A stretch of 42,953 nucleotides of DNA from Streptococcus parasanguinis (GCF_001073155.1 NZ_JVEE01000032.1:1-42953); one strand, 5' to 3'; counted from the stretch's first letter, positions 1 to 7,720 are shown. Notes: a model not told the origin generated them from the letters alone. Translations and numbers: made by a program.

Positions 1-1
1 G

Positions 2-856
2 CTTGAAAATGGCCATGTCATTCAAACGAAGAAGAATAAAGCTGATGGAACGATCCAATTTGACGCCATTTCATATGCAACAGAAGGAACTCATACTTAT
101 ACAGTTCGCGAAGTAGTCGGAACAGATACAGACATTGACTACGATAGCATGACTACCACAGTTAAAGTAACTGTTACGAAAGACACTACTACAGGTCTTT
201 TGAGTGCTAAGACTGAAATGACTTCAACAGGTGGGGAAGCAACTGGTGCTGATGACACAATTTTCAATAATTACTTTGTAGCTCCAGTTAAAGCACAGTT
301 CAACTTCACCAAGAAATTGGAAGGTCGTGAATTGAAGGCTGGTGAATTCAGCTTTGTTCTTAAGGATGAAAAAGGAAATGTGATCGAAACAGTAACGAAT
401 AATGCGGATGGTAAGATCCAATTTTCACCTCTTACATTTAAACGTGGTGAAGAAGGTACTTATGTTTATCATGTAGAAGAAGTGAAAGGTACTGAAGCCG
501 GTGTCATTTTTGATCACATGATCGCTACTGTAGGTATCACAGTGAAGAAAGATGGTAAAGTGTTGACAGCGACGACTCAATTACCAGAAGATACAGAGTT
601 TAATAATACTGTTATTCCGCCAACACCGCCAACACCGCCAACGCCACCAACACCGCCAACACCACCAACACCGCCAACATCACCAACACCACCAACATCA
701 CCAACACCGCCAACACCACCAACATCACCAACGCCACCAGCTCCGGCACTCCCTGAAACTGGTGAAGTACAATCAGCATCTGCTGTATTGTTAGGTGCTG
801 CATTTGGTATGGTTGGTCTTGTGGGGATTGTGAAACGCAAAAAAGTTGAAGATTAA
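2..856 (+). CDS. LPXTG-anchored pilin-like surface protein, C-terminal part
   Basis: The reading frame is open from the first base of the window, so the gene starts upstream and only its last ~284 residues are here. Two repeats of a pilin isopeptide (Spy0128/FctA-like) domain are visible. The first is incomplete and ends near FNNYF. The second runs from about KAQFNFTKKLEG to TEFNNT, with a Lys early and an FNN Asn at the end, the residues that form the intramolecular isopeptide in this family. A Pro-Thr-rich stalk of PPT/PTS units follows, then LPETG, a hydrophobic segment and a KRKK tail, the signal for sortase attachment. It probably acts as a pilus backbone or adhesin on the cell wall. No sortase gene is visible downstream, so any partner lies upstream. 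Sure of the class, not of the name. Confidence 0.9.
   Translation, partial: LENGHVIQTKKNKADGTIQFDAISYATEGTHTYTVREVVGTDTDIDYDSMTTTVKVTVTKDTTTGLLSAKTEMTSTGGEATGADDTIFNNYFVAPVKAQFNFTKKLEGRELKAGEFSFVLKDEKGNVIETVTNNADGKIQFSPLTFKRGEEGTYVYHVEEVKGTEAGVIFDHMIATVGITVKKDGKVLTATTQLPEDTEFNNTVIPPTPPTPPTPPTPPTPPTPPTSPTPPTSPTPPTPPTSPTPPAPALPETGEVQSASAVLLGAAFGMVGLVGIVKRKKVED
616..745 (+). repeat. Short tandem repeat encoding a Pro-Thr stalk
   Basis: Imperfect 6/9-bp units (CCGCCAACA-like) encode runs of PPT and PTS just before the LPETG signal. The protein stalk probably spans the peptidoglycan. Near-identical units of this kind change length by slipped-strand pairing, so copy number may differ between strains. 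Confidence 0.85.
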
Positions 857-971
857 AGTTGATATGATCCCTATAAATTAATTAAAGAGTCAAAAATGGA
901 TGTTCATATTTGAAAATCTATATTATACAGTTTTCTAATCTTTGATTAATAGAGATATATCAACGTTTATA

Positions 972-1006
972 GACATTCAAGAGAACTCTCTTGGATGTCT
1001 TTTTTT
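972..1006 (+). terminator. Intrinsic terminator after the pilin gene
   Basis: A 12-bp stem with one G-U pair (GACATTCAAGAG with CTCTTGGATGTC) and a 4-nt loop is followed by seven T. It lies 115 bp after the pilin stop. Confidence 0.85.
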
Positions 1007-1505
1007 GTTTCGCTTAAACATTTTAAAACGATGGGAAACCGCATAATAGCAGTACTTATCAGAGTTCCATCGTGTAGTCGTCAAATATCTAAAGCTCCGA
1101 TATTACTATTTTTGAGAAGGTTTGTATGCATTCTAAATGCACCAAAAATGGTTCGTTTTTTATGCTATAATAGGAAATAATTAAAGCAGTGCTTTTTTCT
1201 TGGAGAGGATATTAAAGTATAACATCAATAGATGATCTAACCAAATTTGGGCCTGCAAAGATTGGTGATATTTTACAAAATCGTCAATTTCGATAGACTG
1301 AATAGATTGTATCAGAGAGAAGTGTAAGTTTTTATGCAGTGAGGATTTAAGGTACACAGTAAGGGAAATGTATGAGAAAAATTTTAATTGGGCTAACTCC
1401 ACCTACCTGTTTGATAGCTGATCTAGTAAGTTACCATATAAGCAAAGATGGACTTCTAAATGTCAGAGTCCTACGTCCATTCAATAGAATAACAAACATG
1501 ACAAA
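1007..1505. other. Gene-free spacer with decayed coding sequence
   Basis: No convincing gene is seen. An extended -10 box (TGCTATAAT, 1163-1171) is followed by a stretch at 1216-1296 that reads ITSIDDLTKFGPAKIGDILQ before a stop, with a stop also directly upstream. It has the composition of real protein but no start or length, so it is probably a remnant of a lost gene of unknown identity. Confidence 0.35.
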
Positions 1506-1539
1506 GAACACCCAACACCCTTCGGGGGTGTTCTTTTTG
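1506..1539 (+). terminator. Terminator-like hairpin
   Basis: AACACCC pairs with GGGTGTT and is followed by CTTTTTG. A second GAACACCC copy just upstream can pair with the same 3' arm, so two alternative hairpins are possible. No intact gene ends here, in keeping with a decayed gene upstream. Confidence 0.6.
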
Positions 1540-1565
1540 TATAACTGAATTTGAAGCAAACAAAA

Positions 1566-1615
1566 ACCCACCCTATCTTCCACGGTCAAACATGACTGTA
1601 GAAAATAGAGTGGGT
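1566..1615 (-). terminator. Intrinsic terminator of the CsbD-like gene
   Basis: Read on the minus strand, ACCCACTCTATTTTC pairs almost fully with the mirrored arm ending GATAGGGTGGGT, around a central CAGTCA-TGTT-TGACCG tip, followed by TTTTTG. It lies 15 bp past the minus-strand stop codon. Confidence 0.85.
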
Positions 1616-1630
1616 CTAGGATGTTAAAGA

Positions 1631-1834
1631 CTATTTGTCGTCTTTATGAAAGATATTTTTAACGCCCTTGATAGCTCCTTCAACAGCTTCTTTTGCATCT
1701 TCAGCAACTTCTTTTGCTTTTGAAGCAACTTTTTCAGCAGTGCCTTCAGCTTCTGTTTTTTTATCGCCGGTTAATTTACCGAAGCCTTCTTTAACAGAGC
1801 CTTTTACTTGGTTCAATTTTTCTTCTAATGACAT
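1631..1834 (-). CDS. CsbD family stress-response protein
   Basis: Encodes 67 residues, highly charged and rich in Ala, Lys and Glu, with the typical opening [20 protein letters not shown] and [11 protein letters not shown]. These match the CsbD-like family, small, probably helical or disordered cytoplasmic proteins whose B. subtilis member is induced by general stress; the molecular function is unknown. The start is set by a strong GGAGGTGA Shine-Dalgarno 4 to 5 nt upstream. It is the only clear minus-strand gene, with its own promoter and terminator. Streptococci lack sigma-B, so regulation must differ from Bacillus; the promoter looks like an ordinary sigma-70 type. Confidence 0.9.
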   Translation of the reverse strand: MSLEEKLNQVKGSVKEGFGKLTGDKKTEAEGTAEKVASKAKEVAEDAKEAVEGAIKGVKNIFHKDDK

Positions 1835-1918
1835 AGCGTCACCTCCATGAAGTTAGTCGTTTATTTCTCTGAATGCAATACTGTTGATTTAAAAAAATAT
1901 TCGTCTCAGATTAGAATG

Positions 1919-1947
1919 AGTATATTCTTTTTAAAATGGAAAGTCAA
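1919..1947 (-). promoter_or_regulatory. Promoter of the CsbD-like gene
   Basis: On the minus strand TTGACT (1942-1947) and TATACT (1919-1924) are separated by exactly 17 bp. The implied start lies about 78 nt before the ATG. Confidence 0.8.
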
Positions 1948-2094
1948 ATTTTTGCTACGGTATTCTAAATACAGGATTGCCTCCTGATCCGATTGCGAAT
2001 GATGAGCGACCAGTCAGTCAGGACATTTAGTTTTTCGATCAAAGAGTTGAAACGAAAGAAGCAAAAACTTTTCTGTCTCCAATGAAATAAATGG

Positions 2095-2100
2095 TATAAT
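2095..2100 (+). promoter_or_regulatory. -10 box for the rhomboid gene
   Basis: A TATAAT box lies about 50 nt before the start codon. The -35 is poor (TCTGTC-like at 2072-2077), so the promoter is probably weak or assisted. Confidence 0.5.
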
Positions 2101-2152
2101 GGTCGTGAATGGAGACATCGTAACGCTGTTTTTTGAAAAAGAGAAGATAAAT

Positions 2153-2752
2153 ATGAAAAGAATCCTTACAACCTACCCTGTTATCAGTACTTTAGCTCTA
2201 ATCTGTTTATCGCTCGGCCTATTGACTTCCTTTTATGGGGAAACTATGTATGACCTATTGGCTTTTCATTCAAAGCCGGTGTATGGTTGGCAATATGTCA
2301 GTGGGACCCTGATGCACGGTAGTAAAGGAGCCCCTATCTGGTTTTTATGGGTCCATTTGTTGTTAAATGGACTCATGATCCTTCCCTTCGGAGGACTGCT
2401 AGAAAGAAAAAGAGGCTCCAGACAAGTCTTAATCGTTTTTATGACGGCGACAGTCCTCTCTTCCATCGTTTTTCACTTTTTAACCCAGGAGCAGGACATT
2501 CAGGCAACAGGGATCTCTGCTGTCGGATACGCCTTTGTGACCGGAGGGGTTATGATCCTGCCAAACGTGTGGAAAGAATTTTCACGTACCGTAAAATGGC
2601 TTTATCTATTCTTAATTTTTCTATCTGGCCTCATGATCTTACCAGCAATCACCGGATGGATCTCAACGCTATTGCATCTTTCAGGGATTGTGAGTTATCT
2701 ATTGGTCTTTATCGGAAGTAATATCTTGAAGGGGAGAGTTAAAAGTTCCTGA
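2153..2752 (+). CDS. Rhomboid-like intramembrane serine protease
   Basis: Encodes 199 residues with about six hydrophobic segments. Rhomboid landmarks appear in order: WQYVSGTLMHGS with its His, HLLLNG (the HxxxN element of TM2), a charged ERKRG turn, GISAVGYAF in the place of the GxSGx catalytic Ser motif, and LLHLSG carrying the second catalytic His in the last segment. The serine and histidine are kept, but the usual G after Ser is Ala, so it is a divergent rhomboid and activity is likely but not certain. An upstream in-frame start at 2099 overlaps the -10 box TATAAT (2095-2100), so the ATG at 2153 is preferred; its Shine-Dalgarno (GAGAAG) is weak. The substrate is unknown. Confidence 0.8.
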   Translation: MKRILTTYPVISTLALICLSLGLLTSFYGETMYDLLAFHSKPVYGWQYVSGTLMHGSKGAPIWFLWVHLLLNGLMILPFGGLLERKRGSRQVLIVFMTATVLSSIVFHFLTQEQDIQATGISAVGYAFVTGGVMILPNVWKEFSRTVKWLYLFLIFLSGLMILPAITGWISTLLHLSGIVSYLLVFIGSNILKGRVKSS

Positions 2753-2786
2753 TATAGTAAATGCAGGGTAGGGTCATTCCTAACAG

Positions 2787-2820
2787 ACGCTCAAGAGGAG
2801 AATCTTGGGCGCTTTTTTTT
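2787..2820 (+). terminator. Intrinsic terminator after the rhomboid gene
   Basis: GCTCAAGA and TCTTGGGC pair around a GGAGAA loop, followed by eight T. Confidence 0.85.
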
Positions 2821-2858
2821 GATAAAAATTTTTTGCATTCTTTTAATTGAAGCTATCA

Positions 2859-2887
2859 TTGAATAGTGTCTAGTTGTATGCTATAAT
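2859..2887 (+). promoter_or_regulatory. Promoter of the oxidoreductase-tetR operon
   Basis: TTGAAT (2859-2864), a 17-bp spacer and an extended -10 TGCTATAAT (box at 2882-2887) form a strong promoter. Its start site falls at the edge of the palindrome at 2893-2916. Confidence 0.85.
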
Positions 2888-2892
2888 AATCA

Positions 2893-2916
2893 AAAATTGA
2901 GTGATCACTCAATTTT
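2893..2916 (+). promoter_or_regulatory. Perfect 24-bp palindromic operator, probably for the TetR protein
   Basis: The half-site AAAATTGAGTGA is followed directly by its exact reverse complement. The site starts 5 bp after the -10 box and covers the expected transcription start. Size and symmetry fit a TetR dimer, and a TetR gene is second in this operon, so autorepression is the simplest reading. Binding is inferred, not shown. Confidence 0.8.
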
Positions 2917-2936
2917 GTGATGGAGGTATGTATTGT

Positions 2937-3944
2937 ATGACTGTAAAAGCGGTTCAATTTCACCGATTTGGTAATATAGATGTCTTAGAATTAGCAGAAG
3001 TAGAACCAGAACCACTAAAGGAAAATCAAGTGAGGGTCAAGGTAGCTGCCGTAGGATTAAATCCGGTGGATTATAAAATTTTTGAGGGTGTTAAACAGCT
3101 TCGGATGTTATCCCTTTTAATGAAACTAAAGCATCCTAGTAGATGGTTTGAGAAAGCTTCTTCTTTATTCCCTAGAGGAGTTGCACGTGATTTTGCTGGG
3201 ACTATCATTGAAGTAGGTAAGAGTGTGACTCAGTTTTCGGTAGGAGATAGAGTCTTTGGGACGATTATAAGTGCACCTGGTCTTGGTTCAAAAAGAGGAG
3301 CATTAGCAACTGAGATTTGTGTGAAGGAGACGGAGATCGCTTCTATGCCATCTAATATTGATTTTTTGCATGGCTCAGTCTTGGGGGTTAGTTCCTTAAC
3401 GGTAGGAGGAACTTTTCGAAAAATTAATATTGGAACTAAGGATACAATTGTCATTTCAGGTGCATCTGGAGGAATTGGATCGATTGCAGTACAATATGCT
3501 GTTTCAAAAGGTGCCAGAGTTATTGGAATAGCTAGTGCTGGTAATGCGGACTACCTCAGATCGATCGGTGCCATCCCGATTTCCTATCATGAATCGATCA
3601 AAAAAAAAATTCAAGAACTTTCAGGAGTAACTGTTACCAAGATGTTGGATTGTTACGGGGGAGACTATGTAAAATTAGGCTTCCAATTGGGTTTACGAGG
3701 TGATCAAATTGCTACCCTGGTTCCATCTCCTTCTGCTATCTTGAAAGGAGCTCAATTTACAGGCCCACGGCATTCACAATATGATGACTTCCTATCGCTT
3801 GCAGAGCTTGTTTCCAAAGGGGAAATTTCAGTTCGTTTGGATAAAATCTATCCATTTTCATTACCCGAAATAAAAGAAGCATACAAGGATCTTGAAAAAG
3901 GGCATACCAGAGGAAAACGTGTGATTGTGATTCAAGAGGAGTGA
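2937..3944 (+). CDS. Zinc-independent MDR oxidoreductase (quinone reductase/alcohol dehydrogenase-like)
   Basis: Encodes 335 residues of the medium-chain dehydrogenase/reductase superfamily. The N-terminal GroES-like fold shows VKVAAVGLNPVDYKIFEG and ARDFAGTIIEVGKSVTQFSVGDRVFG. The Rossmann domain has SGASGGIGSIAVQYAVSKGA, the NADPH-binding AxxGxxG-type turn near residue 180. The structural-zinc Cys cluster of true alcohol dehydrogenases is absent, as in quinone oxidoreductases. The ATG at 2937 sits 10 nt after GGAGG; a closer ATG at 2928 is only 1 nt away and thus unlikely. It is followed 13 nt later by tetR, so it probably removes a compound, perhaps an electrophile or quinone, sensed by that repressor. 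The substrate is unknown. Confidence 0.85.
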   Translation: MTVKAVQFHRFGNIDVLELAEVEPEPLKENQVRVKVAAVGLNPVDYKIFEGVKQLRMLSLLMKLKHPSRWFEKASSLFPRGVARDFAGTIIEVGKSVTQFSVGDRVFGTIISAPGLGSKRGALATEICVKETEIASMPSNIDFLHGSVLGVSSLTVGGTFRKINIGTKDTIVISGASGGIGSIAVQYAVSKGARVIGIASAGNADYLRSIGAIPISYHESIKKKIQELSGVTVTKMLDCYGGDYVKLGFQLGLRGDQIATLVPSPSAILKGAQFTGPRHSQYDDFLSLAELVSKGEISVRLDKIYPFSLPEIKEAYKDLEKGHTRGKRVIVIQEE

Positions 3945-3957
3945 GGAGGAAAGGAAA

Positions 3958-4593
3958 ATGGTTGATCTAAATCAAGCTTGTGTTCGTCATATTCAACTCA
4001 TGAGATTGAGTGATAAACAAAAACGTGTTCTAATTGCCAGTTTAACCTTGTTTTCCGAAATCGGTTTTGAAAAAACTACATCGCTTGACATTGCACGCCG
4101 AGCGGAAGTATCAGAAGGGACTGTTTTTAGCTATTTTAAAACAAAAGAAGGTATACTCAATACGCTTCTTCTCTTGTTTTTTGATCAGGTCATACCTGAA
4201 ACAATTGAATTGTTTACTGATCAAAAAGTTCTGTGTAACGATGAAAGTGTTACAGTTTTTTTTCGGAGTATGTTCGAAGATCGACTAAATTTTCTGATCA
4301 ACAATAGAGATATTATTAAAATTCTCTTTTCAAGGTGTTTAATTGATTCATCTTTGTTTGAAAAAACAGGGAGTATCGTTCAGAACAATATTGTAACGCC
4401 ACTCAATCCTATTTTAGATAACTATAAGGGGAAAGGGGAGCTGGTTAATTGGCCTAACGAACGAATCATTCGTAATATTATCTCCTTAATGCTATCTTAT
4501 GCTGTGCCATCCATACTAAATAGTAAAGCAATTGATGTGGGAAAAGTTTCAGATGAGATGATTGAAATTCTAGCGAATAGGATAGTCTTGTGA
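3958..4593 (+). CDS. TetR/AcrR family transcriptional regulator
   Basis: Encodes 211 residues. The N-terminal HTH is clear: RVLIASLTLFSEIGFEKTT, then SLDIARRAEVSEGTVFSYF, KTKEGIL, about residues 22-70. The rest is a helical ligand-binding domain without recognisable specificity. The start has a strong AGGAGG. It is second in an operon with the oxidoreductase, and a perfect palindrome lies over the operon promoter, so it most likely represses its own operon until a ligand binds. The ligand is probably a substrate of the oxidoreductase or related; this is inference. Confidence 0.92.
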   Translation: MVDLNQACVRHIQLMRLSDKQKRVLIASLTLFSEIGFEKTTSLDIARRAEVSEGTVFSYFKTKEGILNTLLLLFFDQVIPETIELFTDQKVLCNDESVTVFFRSMFEDRLNFLINNRDIIKILFSRCLIDSSLFEKTGSIVQNNIVTPLNPILDNYKGKGELVNWPNERIIRNIISLMLSYAVPSILNSKAIDVGKVSDEMIEILANRIVL

Positions 4594-4648
4594 TTCCTAT
4601 TTTATACTAAGGATGTTACAGTGAGAGAATTCTGATTTTAGTTCAATA

Positions 4649-4675
4649 AGGAGCTCAAAAAATGAAATGAACTCC
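4649..4675 (+). terminator. Weak hairpin after tetR
   Basis: AGGAG-C-TCA pairs with TGA-A-CTCCT with one mismatch; the following sequence is only moderately T-rich and runs into the next -35 box. It may reduce read-through but is a poor terminator. Confidence 0.35.
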
Positions 4676-4681
4676 TCTTCC

Positions 4682-4710
4682 TTGACTCTTCCTCTACCAG
4701 GCCGTATAAT
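4682..4710 (+). promoter_or_regulatory. Promoter of the VanZ/RDD gene
   Basis: TTGACT (4682-4687), a 17-bp spacer and TATAAT (4705-4710): close to consensus. The leader of about 65 nt contains the hairpin at 4728-4761. Confidence 0.85.
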
Positions 4711-4727
4711 ATTCTATATCAATGAAG

Positions 4728-4761
4728 AAATCACCTTTTGTCATTGTGCAAAGGGTGATTT
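4728..4761 (+). promoter_or_regulatory. Leader hairpin before the VanZ/RDD gene
   Basis: AAATCACCTTT pairs with AAAGGGTGATTT (one bulged G) around an 11-nt loop. It has no T run, so it is not a terminator. It ends about 12 nt before the Shine-Dalgarno and may stabilise the mRNA or tune translation. Confidence 0.5.
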
Positions 4762-4783
4762 TATAACGAAAAAAGGAGACACA

Positions 4784-5905
4784 ATGGGGTATATCTCTAC
4801 AATCAAAACAGCTGTTCAGCTCTTTCCTTTTTTTGCATTTTTGCTGACCTTGCCCTACATGATTTTGAATTATCGAAAATATGGTTCGGTCAATAAATTG
4901 CGGGTGCTGATTTTCTATTCTTTTATGCTTTACTTGATGACGGTCTATCTGCTGGTGATTTTGCCTCTGCCGGATCCAAGTAAGATTCATACTAGCTACT
5001 CGGAAATGGTCAATCTCCATCCCTTTGCTTTTGTGGTGGATTTTTTCAAGGAGAGCCCCTTTGATTTAGCGCAGACTGGTACTTGGATTCAAGCCCTTAA
5101 GCATCCAACTTTTTATGTGCCTGCCTTTAATGTCCTGATGTTGATTCCTTTTGGGATGTATCTACGCTATTATTTCAAGTGTGGTTTTAAGAAAACGATT
5201 CTCCTAACAGCCCTCTTTAGTCTCTTTTTGGAACTGACCCAGTTATCAGGTCTCTATTTTCTGTATCCGGGTCCTTACCGCCTAGCAGATGTCGATGATA
5301 TTATTCAAAATACCACTGGTGGTGGAGTAGGCTATTTTCTCGGTTGGTTCCTGGTTTGGTTATTGCCGACAAGAGACGAAATTGACGAGCATTCTTTCCG
5401 AGTAGGAACCAGAGTATCTGGTTTCCGGATAGGTCTTGCCTTCTTGATCGACTTTGTGATGCTATCCTTGCTTTACGCGGTAATCGAGCGTTTAGAGACG
5501 ATTCCTTATGTAGCGGTTTTGGTTGTCTATTTTGCCTTGATTCCTTTGTGGCGTGGCAAAACCTTGGGAATGGCTTTGTTGAAATTCCGCTTGCATTTTG
5601 ACAAGCAAAAATGGCTTCGCACCATCTGGAGGGGAATCCTGGTAGTAGGTTATTTCTATCTGATTCCTCAAGGGTTGTTCTATTTGATTTCGCTCTTGAA
5701 TAGCGATTTGACGGACAATTCCCTCTTAACCCTGTCCATGATTTTATTGCTCTTCTTTATGCTTTTATTGTACCTGATTCTCACTCTTGCTATCGTCTTG
5801 CTCAATCGTCGCTTTCCGTTTGATCGTCTAGCTGGGGTTGAGTATGAGAGTACGGTGCGCGTGAAGAAAGAGATCCTAAAGGATGAAACTGAATCGTCAA
5901 ATTAG
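4784..5905 (+). CDS. VanZ family membrane protein with C-terminal RDD-like domain
   Basis: Encodes 373 residues, mostly membrane. The first ~200 form a VanZ-like domain: several TM segments, NLHPFAFVVDFF, FNVLMLIPFGMYLRYYF, FLELTQL and the DVDDIIQNTTGGGVGYFLG motif typical of the family. The remainder (FRIGLAFLIDFVMLSLLYAV, then WRGKTLGMALLKFRLHF) resembles an RDD domain with its Arg and Asp. VanZ proteins are linked to teicoplanin tolerance in enterococci, but this is a chromosomal relative of unknown function; RDD proteins are linked to ion transport. The ATG at 4784 with AAAGGAG 7 nt upstream is preferred over an in-frame start at 4667, which lies upstream of the promoter. Confidence 0.85.
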   Translation: MGYISTIKTAVQLFPFFAFLLTLPYMILNYRKYGSVNKLRVLIFYSFMLYLMTVYLLVILPLPDPSKIHTSYSEMVNLHPFAFVVDFFKESPFDLAQTGTWIQALKHPTFYVPAFNVLMLIPFGMYLRYYFKCGFKKTILLTALFSLFLELTQLSGLYFLYPGPYRLADVDDIIQNTTGGGVGYFLGWFLVWLLPTRDEIDEHSFRVGTRVSGFRIGLAFLIDFVMLSLLYAVIERLETIPYVAVLVVYFALIPLWRGKTLGMALLKFRLHFDKQKWLRTIWRGILVVGYFYLIPQGLFYLISLLNSDLTDNSLLTLSMILLLFFMLLLYLILTLAIVLLNRRFPFDRLAGVEYESTVRVKKEILKDETESSN

Positions 5906-5973
5906 AGAGAGTGGGACAGAAATCGGTAATTCGTTAGAATTCGATTTCGTCGTCTCACCTCCGCACAGTTGAG
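5906..5973 (+). repeat. Three-hairpin intergenic repeat, copy A (truncated)
   Basis: Begins right after the VanZ/RDD stop codon with GAGAGTGGGACAGAAATCGG and matches the first ~68 bp of copies B and E, then diverges after CACAGTTGAG. It holds only the GTGGGAC hairpin. Copies are at 19708, 24725, 34391 and 42882. Confidence 0.9.
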
Positions 5974-5995
5974 AACGGCGATTTTAAGGGGATTG

Positions 5996-6004
5996 TGCTA
6001 CAAT
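5996..6004 (+). promoter_or_regulatory. Extended -10 element before the ACT gene
   Basis: TGCTACAAT (box at 5999-6004) lies 31 bp before the ACT-domain start codon. No good -35 is seen, in keeping with an extended -10 promoter placed just behind the repeat. Confidence 0.55.
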
Positions 6005-6034
6005 GGAAGCAAATAGATAGAATGGAGCAGTGAA

Positions 6035-6301
6035 ATGAAAGCAATTATTACAGTCGTTGGAAAAGACCAAAAAGGAATCGTAGCGGGTGTTGCAACGAAA
6101 GTGGCAGAATTAGGACTCAATATCGATGATATCTCTCAAACTGTATTGGATGAATACTTTACCATGATGGCGGTCGTATCGTCAGATGAGAAAAAAGATT
6201 TCACCCAGCTCCGTTCAGAGTTGGAAGAATTCGGTCAGTCTCTTCATGTAAAAATCAATATCCAAAGCGCAGCGATTTTTGATGCCATGCACAATTTGTA
6301 A
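6035..6301 (+). CDS. ACT domain protein (UPF0237 family)
   Basis: Encodes 88 residues that are essentially one ACT domain: MKAIITVVGKDQKGIVAGVA, ELGLNIDDISQTVLDEYFTM, then MMAVVSSDEKKDF. ACT domains bind amino acids or other small ligands and work as dimers. The family resembles the ACT part of GcvR. It is followed 18 bp later by the UPF0210 gene; the two are commonly neighbours in Firmicutes, so a joint role is likely, perhaps sensing a metabolite for the larger protein. The ligand is unknown. Confidence 0.9.
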   Translation: MKAIITVVGKDQKGIVAGVATKVAELGLNIDDISQTVLDEYFTMMAVVSSDEKKDFTQLRSELEEFGQSLHVKINIQSAAIFDAMHNL

Positions 6302-6319
6302 GATAGGGGTTGAAAATAT

Positions 6320-7657
6320 ATGGACATTAAACAGGTAACAGAAACCATTGCCATGATTGAGGAGCAGAACTTCGATGTTCGGACTATCACCATGGGGATT
6401 TCGCTTCTAGATTGTATTGATCCGGATATCGAAAAGGCAGCAGAAAAAGTCTACCATAAGATTGTGACAAAGGCCAAAGACTTGGTAGCTGTGGGGGATG
6501 AGATCGCGGCAGAACTTGGCATTCCAATTGTGAATAAACGGGTTTCAGTCACTCCGATTTCTATTATCGGAGCTGCAACAGATGCGACAGATTATGTACC
6601 CTTTGCCAAGGCACTAGATCGTGCGGCCAAAGAAGTTGGGGTCAACTTTATCGGTGGCTTCTCAGCTCTGGTTCAAAAAGGCTACCAAAAGGGGGATGAA
6701 ATCCTCATTAATTCTATTCCTCGCGCCCTTGCAGAGACGGATTTTGTCTGCTCTTCAGTCAATATTGGATCGACCAAGACAGGGATCAATATGACAGCTG
6801 TCCGAGATATGGGTCGTATCATTAAAGAAGCATCCCAAGCAGATCCAATGGGGCCTGGTAAGCTCGTGGTCTTTGCTAATGCAGTAGAAGATAATCCCTT
6901 TATGGCGGGAGCCTTCCATGGTGTCGGTGAAGCGGATGTCGTCATCAACGTTGGGGTTTCAGGACCTGGTGTCGTCCAACGGGCGATCGAAAAAGTTCCA
7001 GGCGCTAGCTTTGATGTATTGGCTGAAACGGTCAAGAAGACAGCTTTCAAAATCACCCGTGTCGGACAATTAGTTGGTCAAATGGCTAGTGAACGTCTCG
7101 GTGTTGAGTTTGGAATTGTTGACTTGTCCCTTGCTCCAACACCAGCTATTGGGGACTCTGTAGCCCGTGTCCTTGAAGCGATGGGGCTTGAAGTGGTAGG
7201 AACCCACGGGACAACAGCAGCCCTAGCTCTTCTCAATGACCAAGTGAAAAAAGGTGGCATCATGGCTTGTAACCAAGTCGGTGGGTTGTCAGGTGCTTTC
7301 ATTCCGGTCTCAGAAGATGAAGGGATGATTGCGGCGGTCCAATCCGGTCATATCAACCTGGAAAAATTGGAAGCCATGACAGCCATCTGCTCGGTTGGTC
7401 TGGATATGATTGCTATCCCAGCTGATACTCCAGATACAACCATTGCGGCCATGATCGCCGATGAAGCAGCTATCGGGGTCATTAACCAAAAGACAACAGC
7501 CGTTCGGATCATTCCTTATGGCAAGGAAGGCGATATGTTAGAGCTTGGTGGACTTCTTGGGTCTGCTCCGGTAATGAAGGTCAACAAGGCTTCGTCAGCT
7601 GATTTCATTGCCCGTGGTGGTCAAATTCCAGCTCCGGTTCATAGCTTTAAAAACTAA
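6320..7657 (+). CDS. PFL family protein (UPF0210/DUF711)
   Basis: Encodes 445 residues. Recognisable family features include the start [20 protein letters not shown], the Gly-rich [27 protein letters not shown], and [18 protein letters not shown]. The family is structurally related to pyruvate formate-lyase-like folds, but lacks an obvious glycyl-radical motif, and no reaction is established. It looks cytoplasmic with no TM segment. It forms a probable operon with the ACT gene upstream. The Shine-Dalgarno is GGGG 9 nt upstream. Full length for the family. Confidence 0.92.
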   Translation: MDIKQVTETIAMIEEQNFDVRTITMGISLLDCIDPDIEKAAEKVYHKIVTKAKDLVAVGDEIAAELGIPIVNKRVSVTPISIIGAATDATDYVPFAKALDRAAKEVGVNFIGGFSALVQKGYQKGDEILINSIPRALAETDFVCSSVNIGSTKTGINMTAVRDMGRIIKEASQADPMGPGKLVVFANAVEDNPFMAGAFHGVGEADVVINVGVSGPGVVQRAIEKVPGASFDVLAETVKKTAFKITRVGQLVGQMASERLGVEFGIVDLSLAPTPAIGDSVARVLEAMGLEVVGTHGTTAALALLNDQVKKGGIMACNQVGGLSGAFIPVSEDEGMIAAVQSGHINLEKLEAMTAICSVGLDMIAIPADTPDTTIAAMIADEAAIGVINQKTTAVRIIPYGKEGDMLELGGLLGSAPVMKVNKASSADFIARGGQIPAPVHSFKN

Positions 7658-7674
7658 GAGAAATCTAGTATAAT
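7646..7674 (+). promoter_or_regulatory. Promoter before the first histidine phosphatase
   Basis: TTTAAA (7646-7651), a 17-bp spacer and TATAAT (7669-7674) overlap the end of the UPF0210 gene's coding region. The expected start is near 7681, directly before the hairpin at 7687. Confidence 0.6.
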
Positions 7675-7686
7675 AGTAGAAAATAG

Positions 7687-7720
7687 AAAAGTCTGTGATG
7701 ATGAAGCTCCAGACTTTTTT
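7687..7720 (+). terminator. Terminator, also possible attenuator
   Basis: AAAAGTCTG pairs with CAGACTTTT around a 14-nt loop and ends in six T. It stops transcripts of the UPF0210 operon. Because a promoter lies just upstream of it, it would also sit at the 5' end of a transcript for the next gene and could act as an attenuator. Confidence 0.75.

Noticed and set aside
616..745. Repeat array considered as CRISPR
   Set aside because: Units are 6 to 9 bp without spacers and are in frame within a coding sequence. No CRISPR array or cas gene is seen in the window.
577..840. Minus-strand open frames of Gly-Val-Gly and Leu-Val repeats
   Set aside because: They are the complement of the Pro-Thr repeat of the pilin gene; composition is an artefact of the repeat.
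1181..1402. Minus-strand 73-codon frame
   Set aside because: No Shine-Dalgarno or family resemblance, and it overlaps a better-looking decayed frame on the + strand.
1966..2028. Possible peptide-coding remnant (TGLPPDPIANDERPVSQDI) before the rhomboid gene
   Set aside because: It is open for only about 25 codons with no start or Shine-Dalgarno; too short to support a call.
7687..7720. Riboswitch before the histidine phosphatase gene
   Set aside because: Only one simple hairpin is present, with no room for a ligand-binding domain; attenuation at most.
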